Shown here: one piece after another, positions 21,421 through 33,019 of the stretch
Layout of the letters: each line of letters starts with the position of its first letter
Position numbering within the stretch: the first letter of the stretch is position 1
Origin: Anastrepha obliqua
Taxonomy: Eukaryota; Arthropoda; Insecta; Diptera; Tephritidae
Assembly: GCF_027943255.1 (NCBI RefSeq)
Contig: NC_072896.1
Span: 49,626,501-49,690,500 of the forward strand
DNA length: 64,000 nt
Direction of reading: 5' to 3'
Notes under the pieces: model-generated
What the model was told of the DNA's origin: nothing
The model's database searches: none
Seen by the model: the letters and a program-made list of their open reading frames with translations, nothing else
Made by a program: the position numbers and the translations under genes

Positions 21421-22071
21421 CAACAGTCAAATCTAGTTACTATAACTTTGCCTCTAATACGAGGTCTCTTACTGAGTTAAATAGTATCTATAACACACTT
21501 GACGTATATTTCGTTATGCCAAAATGGTTATAATGTCTTTCATTTGTTCTAGCATATCAGAAATACTTTTAAGCAAATATTCGGCCGCGGCACAGTGCTC
21601 CGAACGTGAACAAAAATGAAAAAATCGAAAATCTTAGAATTGGGACTGATTGTTATGATTTTAAAGCTAAAACTCCAATTAACAAAAAATCCTAATTTAT
21701 TTTGTGATAAAATATTCCTTAAATCTTATACATCCCCTCAATTTGTTAAGCATATATTTCTATCCTTAATCCCTTGCCGTGCCATTTAGCTCGACGAAAC
21801 TCGGGCCCATGTGTTACACGTCAACGCGTGGTAAACAGATCAGAATAATATAAACTACATACTTTGTAACAACAAATATGAGACTCGTGACTAACTCTGG
21901 TGACGTACAGATAGAAACTAACATTCAATCACGACCCTGGAAAATTTAGAGACAAAAACAAACCTATTACAACCTCCTAACATTTTTTATGGTTGATGGT
22001 TATTTGAACCCTCTATTACTAGGAGGAAAGGTTATGTAATTCACTTCCGAGTGAATTTCAATGTCGTGTTA

Positions 22072-23358
22072 TTAGGAGGTTGAATTAGTTTTAAAGGTGA
22101 CACACAGATGGCGCTATTTATCACTTTATCGCGTTGGCAATACTGAATATATATTCATGACAAAGCCTCATCCCTAGGCTTTGTTTATCAGTATCTGTCA
22201 TTTCGCTGAAGTATAAACAACGCAGTGTTTTCGTGCTCCGAGTATGTCAACTTTCGTGCCGTCGAAACGCAATTTGCGCGAAGCTTTGCTTTTCTGCTTC
22301 AATTTGAAAAAAAATACAACCCAAGCCCATGAATTGCTGCAGGAGGCCTACCCAAAACCATACTCCATCGATTTCAACATGTGAGTACTGGTTTCGACGA
22401 TTCAAAAGTGGTGATTTTCACACCGAAGACAAGGAGCGTCTTGGCCAGCCCAAAAAGTTCGAGGACGCGGAATTGGGGGAATTGGTAAACGAGGACTCGT
22501 GCCAAACCCAAGAAGAGCTTGCTGAATCATTGGGCGTTGATAAATCAACCGTTTGCAAGCGTCTAAAAGCGATGGGAATGATCCAAAAGCAAGGACATTG
22601 GGTCCCGTACGAGTTTAAGCTGCGCGACGTCGAACGGCGATTTTTTACGTGCGAATTGCTGATCGAGCGACAAAATCGGAAGGGTTTTTTGCATCGGGTG
22701 GTGACTGGCGACGAAAAATGGATCCACTACGATAACCCAAAACGCAAAAAATCATGGGGTTTGCCCGGCCACGCATCAACGTCGACGGCCAAGCAGAATA
22801 TTCACGGCAAGAAAATCATGCTCTGCATTTGGTGGGATCAGGTCGGCGTCGTATATTTTGAGCTGCTCCAACCGGGCGAAACAATCACGGGGGATCGTTA
22901 CCGACTGCAATTGATGCGTTTAAGCCGGGCATTGAAAGAAAAACGGCCGGAAACGGTAAAAAGGCACGACAAGGTTATTTTGCAACATGACAACGCTCGG
23001 CCGCATGTTGCTCAACCTGTCAAAAAATACCTTGGAACGCTTGGCTGGGAAGTGTTACCCCACCCGCCGTATAGCCCAGATATAGCTCCCTCCGATTATC
23101 ATTTGTTCCGGCATATGAGTCTCGATTTGGCGGACCAGCGGTTATCCTCGTACGAGGCTACCAAAATATGGGTTGAGTCATGGATAGCCAAGCAGCGGCC
23201 AGAATATTGGAGAAACGGCATCCGGAAATTGCCCGAAAGATGGGCGAAAGTTGTAGCTAGCGATGGCCAATACTTCGAATAAAATATTTTGTACCGTTTT
23301 TTCACAATAAAGCCCCAAATCTTCGAAAAAAACCTTTAAAACTAATTCAACCTCCCAA
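22072..23358 (+). mobile_element. Full-length Mos1-like mariner element
   Basis: A 1287-bp element bounded by TA duplications (22070-22071 and 23359-23360). The terminal inverted repeats match at 26 of 27 positions (TT[A/G]GGAGGTTGAATTAG and onward). The length is normal for mariner. It is by far the best preserved element of the window. Relation to the mauritiana/rosa part of the mariner tree is inferred from the transposase. Confidence 0.95.
22244..23282 (+). pseudogene. Mariner transposase, one frameshift
   Basis: Translation probably began at the ATG at 22244 (MSTFVPSKRNLREALLFCFN). The frame runs into TGA after about 45 codons, while the continuing frame resumes before SISTCEYWFRRFKSGDF, so a single-base indel lies between about 22340 and 22370. 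After that the frame is open to the TAA ending at 23282, close to the roughly 345 residues of Mos1. The catalytic D,D34D triad is complete: VTGDEKWIHYD, LQHDNARPHVA and YSPDIAPSDYHLF, with 34 residues between the last two Asp. The WVPYE linker and C-terminal KLPERWAKVVASDGQYFE also match Mos1. One indel and no other stop indicate recent arrival or recent death. It lies in the long upstream intron of the SOGA-like gene, opposite its transcription. Confidence 0.92.
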
Positions 23359-23774
23359 TATTTATTATAAATTTTAGTGGTAGTGAAGAAACGTTTCACT
23401 ATCATCAAGTTGGTGATGAATGCAGATCAATTATTTTTTGCAATACATTTAGTACTAGTGAAATCCTTAGTACACTACCGATTTTTTTTATTACTTTCCT
23501 CTTCCTTTGCAAGTATACACTTACAAATGTTGCACAACTTACCCAAGCCAAATGTAACCTCCTCTGTGTCAGAAAGATCAAGTGGTGTTAGCCCAGAGTT
23601 TGAAATATTGGCTTGGATGGCATATGCAGTATTACCGCTTGCACAGAAAGCAGTAAGACGCGGTGAATGCCAGCAAACATGCCCGACAATCAGAAAATTC
23701 ACATATACAAGTATAATTGGTGTTAACACCCTTCTTTTGAGTATTTGGCTGAGCTCCTGAGAGATGTTTTCAAC

Positions 23775-23990
23775 AAATTTACGGATCTATACATAGTTTT
23801 ACGCCGCCTCCGAACCGGAGATGGTTTTTCATGAAAAGCTTTTTGAGAGCAGAAATCCACTGTTTGTCAAAGTTTGCCTAGGAGCCATTACCGTTAGAAT
23901 CAACTTTTTCTATCAATTGGTGTTTCGAATCTGTGCCATTCCTATTCCTATTCTTCTATTCTTCACTTATTCTTATTTTTCGGTATTTTA
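23775..23990 (-). repeat. tRNA-like SINE copy (diverged)
   Basis: Read on the minus strand it shares the order of the 26.0 kb repeat: an AATACCAATT..AGAAAAAGTTG..AACGGTAATGG segment, a CAAACTTTGACAAAC run and a CATGAAAAACCATCTCCGG..CGGAGGCGG segment. The same pieces occur at 57010-57215. The tRNA-like head is badly worn. Confidence 0.5.
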
Positions 23991-24639
23991 GCTGCAAAAA
24001 AACATATGTAGATTGGGCTTCTCTTCTCGTACCGCTGATCGTACTTCCATAGCAGTAAGCCGCTTTGGCCGTACGGGCCGCGGTAAATCTGCAACAGTAT
24101 AATATTTCACATATTTCTAACAATTTTTTATAATGAAGCGATTCCTTCCAACAATTTCTCTTATTTCGCGCAATGACATTTTTTTTACGAGTTTAATTGG
24201 CCGCCTGCTTACTGCTTAATGCTTCTTCTATAAGAACGATATTAAACTGCTGAAGAATATTTCTACTTCACTCACTAACTTAACTATTAACAGTTTTCAA
24301 AAGAATTTGTTTACTTCTCCGAAATACACCAAAAACAAAACACGGAAGCTTGCTGCTTTTTACTTTACATCTACTCAGTCCAAGCTTTTTCAGATTGTAG
24401 TTGAATATCTTGTGAAAAGGTACCAATCCTAAAAAAGGATACGCTCCTGTCTTGTGCAAGTTTTTAATTTAAGGAAAAAATATAAAATTTCAAAGGCTCT
24501 TTTGTTTCGGAAAAAAAAAATCTGCAGTATTTTTAATGATTGCGCCACAAAAGTTCAGTTCGATTTCGATAAAGAGAAACCGAACTGGAGCTCGAACCTC
24601 GAATGAATCATTGGCCAAAATGGGACGACAACTGCTCCA
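23991..24639. other. Unassigned AT-rich stretch
   Basis: No motif, terminal repeat or gene signature recognised. Confidence 0.35.
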
Positions 24640-24810
24640 AAGCGCAACTTAATAGGTCAAGGAAAAACGTGTGCTTTGATAGCAGGCCACTGTCTCCTAG
24701 GTCGACATGCTCAAAGATTGAACATTCCTTATTTCGACTATTGCAGAAGCTGCAAGAATGAGGAGGAGGAAGAGTATGTCAAACTCCTCCCTGTGACTGC
24801 TCTTAGTGAC
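24640..24810 (+). mobile_element. LINE C-terminal knuckle fragment
   Basis: Plus strand reads LIAGHCLLGRHAQRLNIPYF then DYCRSCKNEEEEEYVKLL, the TGHC..H.....C..C....E motif closing RNase H-bearing LINEs. The adjacent sequence is not recognisable. Confidence 0.65.
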
Positions 24811-26015
24811 ATACCACTAGGTTTAGATATTTCTTGATCTTGAGTGATATGTTGATCTTAGTGATATAAGTGTCAGCCAGATCAATGGGTTTGCACTTAA
24901 ATCAAAATGGTTTAACGAATGGCTTAAAACCACAATGTGTCTGCAATGGTCTAAGTGAGTTGACTTAAAGGCCAACTGCCTCTTCTACCTACCTACTGGG
25001 AAAATTTTTTTTTTTTAACTTTTTTGAATATTGGCAGCAAAGACCAAAAATAAACTTCTTTGAAACATCTATCTGCTCCTCCATCGAGAGGCACAAGGGA
25101 GCAATTCTTCAGTGCTGCAAATCAGCTCTATACCGATCAGCACCAGATCTTCATCGCCACTAAATACATCTAGAAGAAATGTTTAAGTTAACTTCATGCT
25201 CAAGTAGTTTCTAGTAAGAATCGAGATTTCCTCCGCAGCATTTGCAATTAAGCTTTGAAAACCTCTTAGTTTTTTATCTTTGTCTCACTTTTCTATAAAA
25301 CTGAATCAGCTGTGAAACAATTTACCGAACTACAGCACCTTAACAAGCATTCACAGTCCAAAGTTTTCCCAAAATATCAAATAACACATTACCAAAGTAG
25401 CAAACCGGCTATGAATACCATTATTATTTTTTAGATATGGGCGAGATAAAGGGCATTATGTTGCAAAAAAAAACGGTAAGAAGTAGGAAATAAATTTTCA
25501 TGTTAGTGTTTCTATTGGAGGAAGTGTTTCAAAAGGCATAGTAAAGCACGAATTCCTAATTAAACCGAACTCCAGTAAACGGCTGTGGAAAATCGAAGAA
25601 GACTGGCAAGAAAATTTTTAAAATAGAGGTAAATATAGGTGGGTGGGCATGGCATTCCTTGTCATGTAGAAGAACTACAATTTGAAAGAAATTAGCGTAC
25701 ATATAGGCATACGAGTATATGGACCTGGCATCACACTTCAATTCGAAAGAGGCAGTTTAAAATTGATATACTAGCAAACCAGCGTCAATAGAAACATCAG
25801 TAATGGTTTGAAGAGCCTATTTATAAACATAGATAATTTACGTCCAACTTGTTAAGAAATGATTTCTATGATATCCTTTCAGTATAAGGTTCACGTTAAT
25901 AGAACCAATATAAGGTTGCTCAGTGATTATCTTACCGCTACGATAGACTCTACTAATCTCAAGGTGTGCAGGCTTTCAACTTCTATATCTCGAAGGTCCC
26001 CCAAACACCTATGCT
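24811..26015. other. Unassigned AT-rich stretch
   Basis: About 1.2 kb with no recognisable motif on either strand. Probably old intronic sequence of the SOGA-like gene. Confidence 0.35.
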
Positions 26016-26029
26016 GACGATTGTTCGAT

Positions 26030-26355
26030 AATGGCGTCCGGCAATAACATTCGGCCGCCGTTACCGAATGGGTTGGTGCGTGACTACCATTCGAAATTCA
26101 GAGAGCGTAGTTTCGAATCTCGGGGAAACACCTAAATGAAGAAGCATTTTTTGCTAATAGCGGTCGCCCCTCGGCGGGCAATGGCAAACCTCCGAGTGTA
26201 TTTCTACCATGAAAAAGGTCCTCATAAAAATATCTTCCGTTCGGGGTCGGCATGAAACTCTAGGTCCTTCCATTTTGTGGAACAACATCAAGACGCACGC
26301 TACAAATAAGAGGAGGTGCTCGGCCAAACAGCCAAAACGGGTGTATGCGCCAATT
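26030..26355 (+). repeat. tRNA-derived SINE, fairly complete copy
   Basis: The head GGCCGCCGTTACCGAATGGG, then TTGGTGCGTGACTACC (A-box-like) and TTTCGAATCTCGGGG (B-box-like) look tRNA-derived. The body CGGGCAATGGCAAACCTCCG and CATGAAAAAGGTCCTCATAA leads to the tail CCGTTCGGGGTCGGC...GGAACAACATCAAGACGCAC, shared with 12520-12670. It ends at CGCCAATTGTATATTATG, with a TA-rich run. The internal promoter boxes suggest RNA polymerase III transcription of the ancestor. Confidence 0.75.
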
Positions 26356-26394
26356 GTATATTATGTATATGCATATAATAACATCGAGGACTTG

Positions 26395-26932
26395 TCTTCC
26401 GAAGTGAACGTTTATTTCGCCAGCCTTTCTCGCTCTTTCACTGCGAGGAATTTCTAGTTTTTCTCCACTAAATCCACTAAATGGTCGATGGAAGTCAAAC
26501 TGCAGTTAAAGGTGAAAGTCCAAGAAGTCCTCAAATCGCTAGCCGGCAGCACTTGGAGCAAACACAAAGCAATGTTGATGACGATATTTAAAGCAATTGG
26601 TCAGTCGGTGGATACTAAATTACACTGCGCCCGCTCTAGCCGCCTGCTACAAGTGATTCATAGTAGACAAAGCTATCAAAATACTGCTATCAGGACAACC
26701 ACCTGATGTCTCCTTCGTACACCTACACAACGAGGCTTCCATGCTCCCTTTCAAGGAGCACAGTCCAGTAAAATGTTCAGCAAGCAAAATTTGCCTGGGT
26801 GTCACGGTAGAAATCACCCCTGTAGACATTTGCTGGAACCTGAGCCACCTCCCAGACGAGTCAGAGAATATCTCTTCAACTAGGCCGGTGAAATCCAGGA
26901 CCAAACACGACTGTAACTAGTGGATTGGACTA
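26395..26932 (+). mobile_element. Jockey-like LINE, 5' part of interrupted copy
   Basis: Reads MEVKLQLKVKVQEVLKSLAG and GSTWSKHKAMLMTIFKAIGQ and then QNTAIRTTT, matching the minus-strand Jockey copy at 40461-40766 (KSLAGSTWGKDKELLLSTFRAI, QNTAIRTATG). The element continues at 28241 after an inserted Tc element. Internal deletions are present. Confidence 0.78.
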
Positions 26933-26934
26933 TA

Positions 26935-28238
26935 CAGGGTGCGCCATCTTTTATGTCGGTATGAAAACATTGAATAACTTTGAAAAAAAAAAAAATAACG
27001 GATTTTTATAACTGAGGTATTTTTATTTGGTTTGGTAATTTACAATTCATTAGAACTATTTTTTGAATACAATATCAGTCAAGTGGCCACCTTTATTAGC
27101 AATCACAAACTGCGATCTTTTTTCAGCGTTTGTCATCACCTTGTCAAGCATTCCTGGTTTTATAGCGTCGTTTTCGGCACGAATGTTTGCCTTAAGCTAG
27201 TCAATAGTCTGCGGCATGTTGGCGTAAACCTTACTTTTCAGATAACCCTACAAAAAGAAGTCCAGGGGGGTTAAGTCAGGTGATCTGGGGGGCCAGTCGA
27301 TGTCGCCTCTTTTTGACACTAGACGTCCCGATAATTTTCGTTGCAGAAATTCAATTGTTGCATTCGCAATGTGGCATGGCACACCGTCTTGTTGAAACCA
27401 GTAACCGTCTTAACCTTTCTCACGCATTTGCGGGCAGACATAATGAGCCAACATTCATGGATATCGGTTTCCATCGACCGTTCCGTTTTCTCGGAAAAAA
27501 TATGACTCAATCATGGTTTTGGCGCAAATGCCGGCCCAAACAATTATTTTTCGGTCATGCAATGGCCTTTCATGGACCTCGTGTGGATTCTCAGTTCCCC
27601 AAATGCCGCAATTTTGTTTATTCATGCTGCCAGAGAGGTTAAAATGCGCCTCGTCAGTCATTAAAATTTGCTTCCAAAAACTGGATTTAGGGTCAACCAT
27701 TCGAGCGATTGTTTGGCCGTATTCCAAGCGACGTGAATGGTCTGTCGGCAATATTCGTTGTGTCAATTGCACTTTTTACGGAAACAAATTTAAATCATCC
27801 TTTAAAATGCGCCCATTGTGGTTTCACTGACGCCAAAATGCTGAGCGCGACGACGATACGACACTGTTAGCTCCTGAGCAAGGAGAGCGTTGCTTCAACA
27901 AGTTCACTGGAACGTCTTGGTCGTTGATGAACGACATGTTGACGATCTGCTACTGTGTCGTGCTCAAAAAAATTCGACACCAAACGACGAATAGTACTGT
28001 CAGATGGTGCGTGTTTGCCGCCATACTTTTTGCGATATGCGCTTTAAGTTAGAACAATAGAACGACTATTTTCGATTTATAGAGTCACTATTTCAGCGCA
28101 TTGTTTCAGTGTAAAGCGATCCATGGATGAATTTGTACTGAATTGACGTATCGAAAAAAGTTATGTTGAAGTCAATCGGTTGGTAAATGACCAAGTTATT
28201 CAGCCTTAACATACCGACATAAAAAATGGTGCACCCTG
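26935..28238 (-). mobile_element. Tc1/IS630-type element, full length, decayed
   Basis: Termini CAGGGTGCGCCATCTTTTAT and inverse ATAAAAAATGGTGCACCCTG are flanked by TA. The minus strand gives the transposase: MQLTQRILPTDHSRRLEYGQ, LMTDEAHFNLSGSMNKQN (first Asp), KIIVWAGICAKTMIESYFF, then YWFQQDGVPCHIAN (second Asp), WPPRSPDLTPLDFFL (third acidic residue is Asp) and a C-terminal NKGGHLTDIVF. Several stops and at least one frameshift near 27450 make it a pseudogene. The 1304-bp length is normal. Confidence 0.88.
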
Positions 28239-28240
28239 TA

Positions 28241-28430
28241 TATATATAGGCCTTAAGCGACGCTCATTTCTTACCACCTTCCTAAACTACCGATCCCCGA
28301 ATGCCGTTATCGGAGTCCACCCATTGCAGACGAAGAGCTTCAGCTGCGTCGTGCGACCCGCGTAACTTTAACTCAATTATGGTCTGGATATTGTAGCAGG
28401 TTAAACTCTTACTTATTCAGAATCGACTGC
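28241..28430 (+). mobile_element. Jockey-like LINE, 3' continuation after insertion
   Basis: Carries AATGCCGTTATCGGAGTCCA, CCCATTGCAGACGAAGAGCT and TGGATATTGTAGCAGGTTAA, which match, with few changes, the plus-strand Jockey copy at 56600-56740. With 26395-26932 it forms one copy split by the Tc element. Confidence 0.8.
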
Positions 28431-28839
28431 TAAAACGGCTTTAGTGAGGCAATTTTTTTCTTCGCCTTGCAGACCATGAGACGTTTCATCCAATTATGTG
28501 TCAATGTCCAGGCTTAATCACACATAAATTGGCGTACATAATCCCTTGTACAGTTAAATCCTTAACCATTAGAAACTTATCTACTACTTTTAGCTTTTAT
28601 TAGAAATTCTAAAGGTCTCTTAAGTAACCAAGGTTAGCAGATTGATTCCAATGCTCTTCGTTTCGATATACCCAGTTTTCTAGTTCCCTATTAGCATAAG
28701 AGTTTTGATGATATTTAAACGCCAACTTAGAGTCCAGCATAACACCTAAACGAATGCAGTTAATTTTAAGATATAATTTATCCTTTTTTCAAATTAAATG
28801 ACATAAATTTTATCACCGTTACGAATGTCCAGTATTTTA
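28431..28839. other. Unassigned stretch
   Basis: No recognisable motif. It may include more of the worn Jockey copy at its left side. Confidence 0.3.
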
Positions 28840-29717
28840 CTACTTTTGCTGATGCTTGAACTTATGTTTCTGAAAATCGATCAGTCGCAGTCGAACCAGA
28901 TAGCAAAAGCAAAAAAGTGCCCTGAAAGGCCCGAAGTATTTCGGCTGTCGACAGCATTGACAGCTTTTCTTTTCACTGAATGACTTTTGGTAAATTCCAC
29001 AGTTAAAGCAGGAGCAACAATTTCTCTCCGGCAAATAATGTACAGGGTCCAGCATTGTGTGAGACGGTGCCGAGTCCTTTTGAAACATCCATGGTCTGCC
29101 ACTAAAATGTTTGTCTGCCCACGGCTTCAAACCAACTTCCAGAGTACTTGCCCGATAATATTTCGCATTTACCTTGACGCCTTGACAAACCATTACCTGT
29201 GGCGGCTGTTGCCTCCTGGTAGCCAATTGATGACTCAACTTCGTATATGGCATTTTACGAATTGCTCAATTTGAAAGAATTTCTCGTCAGAAAACACAAC
29301 ATTCGGAAATTGACCGTTTTCGGACAAGCGATGCAACTCCTTCGTCCTCTCAAGTCTGACTCGTTGCTGCTTTGGTGTGAGATCATGCACCTTTTGGATC
29401 TTGTAAGGCTTGACTTTGACATCATTTTTCAGTATGCGGCGAATGCTACAGTCAGATATTTTTAGTTCTTTCGCCATTTGATTGGTACTCGTCGGGGATT
29501 TCGCTCAAGTCAATTCTTCACTTTTTGAACCTTTTCACGTGACGTTGCAGTCTTTTGTTGACCACCTCCATGACGTTTCGCGATGTTTTCAGTAACGAGT
29601 AATGGTGCGATAAACAAAAACTTTATTTACTTTCAGGTGCTCGAGCTCACGAACAATCGCTGGTTGTGATTTTCCAGCCAAATATAAGGCAGTCACTTTA
29701 TTACATTTGAAATCCAT
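28840..29717 (-). pseudogene. Tc1-like transposase pseudogene with internal deletion
   Basis: The minus strand starts at the ATG at 29717 (MDFKCNKVTALYLAGKSQPA), has a stop after VFVYRTITRY, and continues in shifted frames: MAKELKISDCSIRRILKNDV, KPYKIQKVHDLTPKQQRVRL, FPNVVFSDEKFFQIEQF (first Asp), SHQLATRRQQPPQVMV, WADKHFSGRPWMFQKDSAPS (second Asp). Sequence between the first Asp and the PQVMV region and the whole third-residue region are shortened or lost. The family resembles insect Tc1/mariner relatives with KPYKIQKVHDLTPKQ. Confidence 0.82.
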
Positions 29718-30799
29718 TTTTTTCGCATTGGACTGTCAAACAGCTGATGCCCGCGCATCACCTACCCCAGCGGTCTGAAGTCGGTTACACTTCGAGTGCC
29801 GGGCCTTGTACATTAGACATACCAAATTGCTAACGCAGCCTGTCTTCTGACATACTTGGGAACTCAAAAGGCTTAATCACAGCAGGATCGCAGGAAACGC
29901 TCGATCTGCACAGATTATTTGCTTTGAGGAAAAGTATGGCTGATCCTATGACTGTTAGGTATATGGCTACCAAGAACTTCTTAGCTTTCATTAAGTATTC
30001 CGAAGTTGCCTTGATGAAGTCGGGATATAAAAGATCGCAGGGTGATGCCCAACATTGTATCTTATTTTGGTATTATACGAGTATTAGAGCCAACAAGTCG
30101 CACATTTAAAAACTACGGTAGAAACGATTTAACAATTAACGCAAAATCAATCAACAGGTGAGCATAATATGGACTTTTACTTTATAGAGTTCGAATTTTC
30201 GAAATACGAGCACTATTTATACGACAGAGTAGAGATTTCGCAAATACATAAATTGGACGAACGATTTCAAAACTTTTTACGACGATAGATAGAAGTTCTC
30301 ACACTCATACAAATAAGAGAAGGTAAGTAATGCACCGCACATTTCGCGTACAGAGCGATTTGCTTTTGAGGTGAGCATAAAAACTGTGCGCAGTGGGGTA
30401 CTTCAGAAATATTGCGCATGTTTTTTTGCCAAAAAAATGAACACAACAACTAGAGAGGATCTCAATAAAGAGAGAGCAAATAAGGGAGAGAGAAATATTA
30501 CAATAAACAAAGTGAGCGGGGGAATTTTAGAATGAAAAATGGGAGAACATTTTTGAAATGTAGAGTAGAATGTTGACGCAGAAAACATTGTTCCAATTTT
30601 TTGTGTTTTTTTTTTTGTGTTTTTGGGTAATTTTCATTCCCTCGTAACCTATTTTTGTTAGCTTATCCCGAAATATAGGAAAACGCATTTTGAAATAAAA
30701 GCAAAAGGCAAACAAAAAACTCGAACACAATGAAATTGAAAAATTAATATGCGGCATTATAGGCAGACGCGCTCATTACTGGCGCCAGTGAATACTTAC
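29718..30799. other. Unassigned stretch upstream of transposase pseudogene
   Basis: The first part may hold the left end of the Tc1-like element, but no inverted repeat was found. The rest is AT-rich intron sequence with no gene signature. Confidence 0.35.
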
Positions 30800-30970
30800 C
30801 GAAAATGTGGGGTTGTGTTGGCGGAGATGATGCTGGTGATGCTGGTGACGGCACCAATACAAATTCTTTGGTTTATACGTCGTCAAAGAGTTTGTGTTTT
30901 TATTGATTCTAATTCAGTGGATACGTCTGGCCCACGCGATGTTGCGGCTGGAAATTCGTTGCAGAATTAA
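30800..30970 (-). other. Candidate 5' untranslated exon of the SOGA-like gene
   Basis: On the minus strand CATTTTCG is followed by GTAAGTATT, a near-consensus donor at 30799-30791. The sequence before it has no ATG and stops in all three frames, so it would be non-coding. A good acceptor with no upstream coding frame (AG at 12391-12390) sits before the first coding exon and could be its partner. The link between them is inference; the 5' limit of the exon is unknown. Confidence 0.4.
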
Positions 30971-31299
30971 GGCATACAGAATAAGAATTTCCGGTTCTAC
31001 TGTTCACTTGTTGAGATAAAGGTGAGTTATATAGAATAGTCGGGTTCAAGGATAATAATGGATAATACAATAATTTATTGACTTATGTATTGACGTTGGG
31101 CGCGTGGCGTGGGTTACTGTTGTTGTGGTGCTTCCTTGGCTACTTATTGTTTAATGCATACATACATACATTCATACGTATGTGCATGTATGTATGTATC
31201 TGGCTGTGCTCGTAAGTATTTCCTTTTTACCGTCGTTATTGCTCTTTGTGTTGGTGTTTTTTTTTGTGTTTTTATTTTTGGTACTTATAGTTTTATTAT

Positions 31300-31500
31300 A
31301 AGTATTTTGTTGGTGTTGTTGCTATGTATATCAGCTGCCACTTTGGCTGTTGCTACTACTGCTACAATACTCGTACTTTTGTTGCTCGTTGACGCCAATG
31401 TTGTTTATGATGTTTTTGTTATTTTTGTTGTTTGTTGCTTGTTGCTTATTGTTGTTGTTGCCTTTGCTGCTGCTAGCTATTGAAACTACGTTTTTCATTC
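31300..31500 (-). other. CAA-repeat-rich leader-like tract
   Basis: Read on the minus strand it is a run of AACAAC and AGCAAC trinucleotides with few G residues, a composition common in fly 5' untranslated regions. Reading the other strand as a membrane protein of Leu/Val/Phe is an artefact of this composition. It would lie upstream of the donor at 30799. Confidence 0.35.
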
Positions 31501-32452
31501 ATTCACAAAGCACAATTTTCAAATTGCGTAACACTTTTTTTCACTTTACTTTTTCACGTAAAAACATGCGTATGTATGTATGTGCGTACAAACATACAGA
31601 CAAGCACTAAACACACATACGCCATATGGAATTTACTGTAGGGAATTTTTAGAATTTTAAATGCCATACAAAAATACTACATAATTCGCTATTTTTTCAC
31701 TTTCGTAAGCGCACAAGCTGCCAATTAATCAACGTGTGTTTGATTGTGCTGCATTCATTTCTCTAAAATTACCAATATGGATTGCGGTATATGCGCATAT
31801 GTATGTTAGTGCAAATTTAATATAATAAAACTAATATTTTTTAACTTTATTAATCTATTTAAATGTTCATAATCTTCTGCGATTAAGTGAAATAAAATAA
31901 AAATATTTCGCGTTTTATTGAATTTGTTTCCACGCGAAATTTTAATGCTTTAATGTAATTTTCACATAAAACTGCCGTTGCAAAGAAAATAAAATATTTA
32001 GCTGTGTTTTAAAAATAGCCGCATACTTTAAAAGTTTCTGGCGGAACAGACACGGCACACATTACACACACACGCGCACATACTCGGCACATCGCCGCAT
32101 CACTTCAATACATATTTCAATTTAGTGCAATCACTATAAATCGAATTTACTTATAGATATGTATGTATATGCGCTCGATCAACGTAATTTTTACCTTTGC
32201 ATAAATTTTCTTTAATATTTTTCTACAATAATTTGATTTTTTTATTTCGAACGATTAAAATAATTTAGAAATTTTTTCACACAAAAGAAAAATCTACATT
32301 TTTCAGCACACTCTTCCTAAATTCAAAAATAACTGCCTCTATTCATCTCTTTCGCACTAATAGGGGGCAGTATTTGCACACTCGCTCGACACGTATTGCA
32401 CTCGATTCGAATTGGAAGATCGTTGCGAACTCTCGAACGTCCGTCGTAGAAC

Positions 32453-32453
32453 T
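32453..32453 (-). promoter_or_regulatory. Candidate initiator (TCAGTT)
   Basis: On the minus strand TCAGTT, a perfect match to the fly initiator TCAKTY, places A+1 at 32453. It sits in a CG-richer patch (TTCTACGACGGACGTTCG just downstream) unlike its AT-rich surroundings. The DPE position does not match well and no TATA box was seen. It could drive the SOGA-like gene; support is weak because such 6-mers occur by chance. Confidence 0.25.
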
Positions 32454-33019
32454 GAACGCTCGTATTGCAAAAAGTCTCGGGGAAAACTCACAAAAGCCAA
32501 AAATCGGAAAAGCATTTTCACGTTTCCACGCTTTTCTTGCTTGCACTCATCCATCAGCTGCATGCGATCTTGTACGAACACTCGCTCTCTGTGTTTAGAA
32601 TGCTTTGTTTTAATTGTTTTTTTTATATGACTGTTTCTTTTTTTATGCGCAGCGGATTCACACAATTGCTACAAGGCACACGCGCCAGTATCTGCATACC
32701 TTTTAGAAGTAAGAATTTGGCTCTGACCGAATCACTTTGTTGTTCTTATGGTTATTCTTTCTTTCGGCTGCATTGGTTTGCGCACATTCATACGTACATG
32801 CAATAAAATTGTGCTTACAAGTATGTAGTAGTCTATGCCATACCGACATATGTATGTATGAATGTGTTTTATTAGATCGGTGAGTTGGCAGCAACGCCTC
32901 TGTGCCGTAGAATTACTAGACAATACATCATTATTTGTTTCGCTATTCCTAATTATCATTTGCTTTTGTGTGCGTGTATTTTCATTAGGGCATTCCATGC
33001 ATGAAGCAAAACGGAGCTA

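Noticed and set aside
27280..27830. Plus-strand open frames of 105-120 codons
   Set aside because: Antisense of a Tc1/IS630 transposase whose minus-strand motifs (TDEAHF, QQDG, SPDLTPLDF) are recognisable.
31109..31483. 124-codon hydrophobic open frame that looks like a membrane protein
   Set aside because: Its opposite strand is a CAA/CAG-rich tract, which gives Leu/Val/Phe runs by composition. No family motif or splice support.
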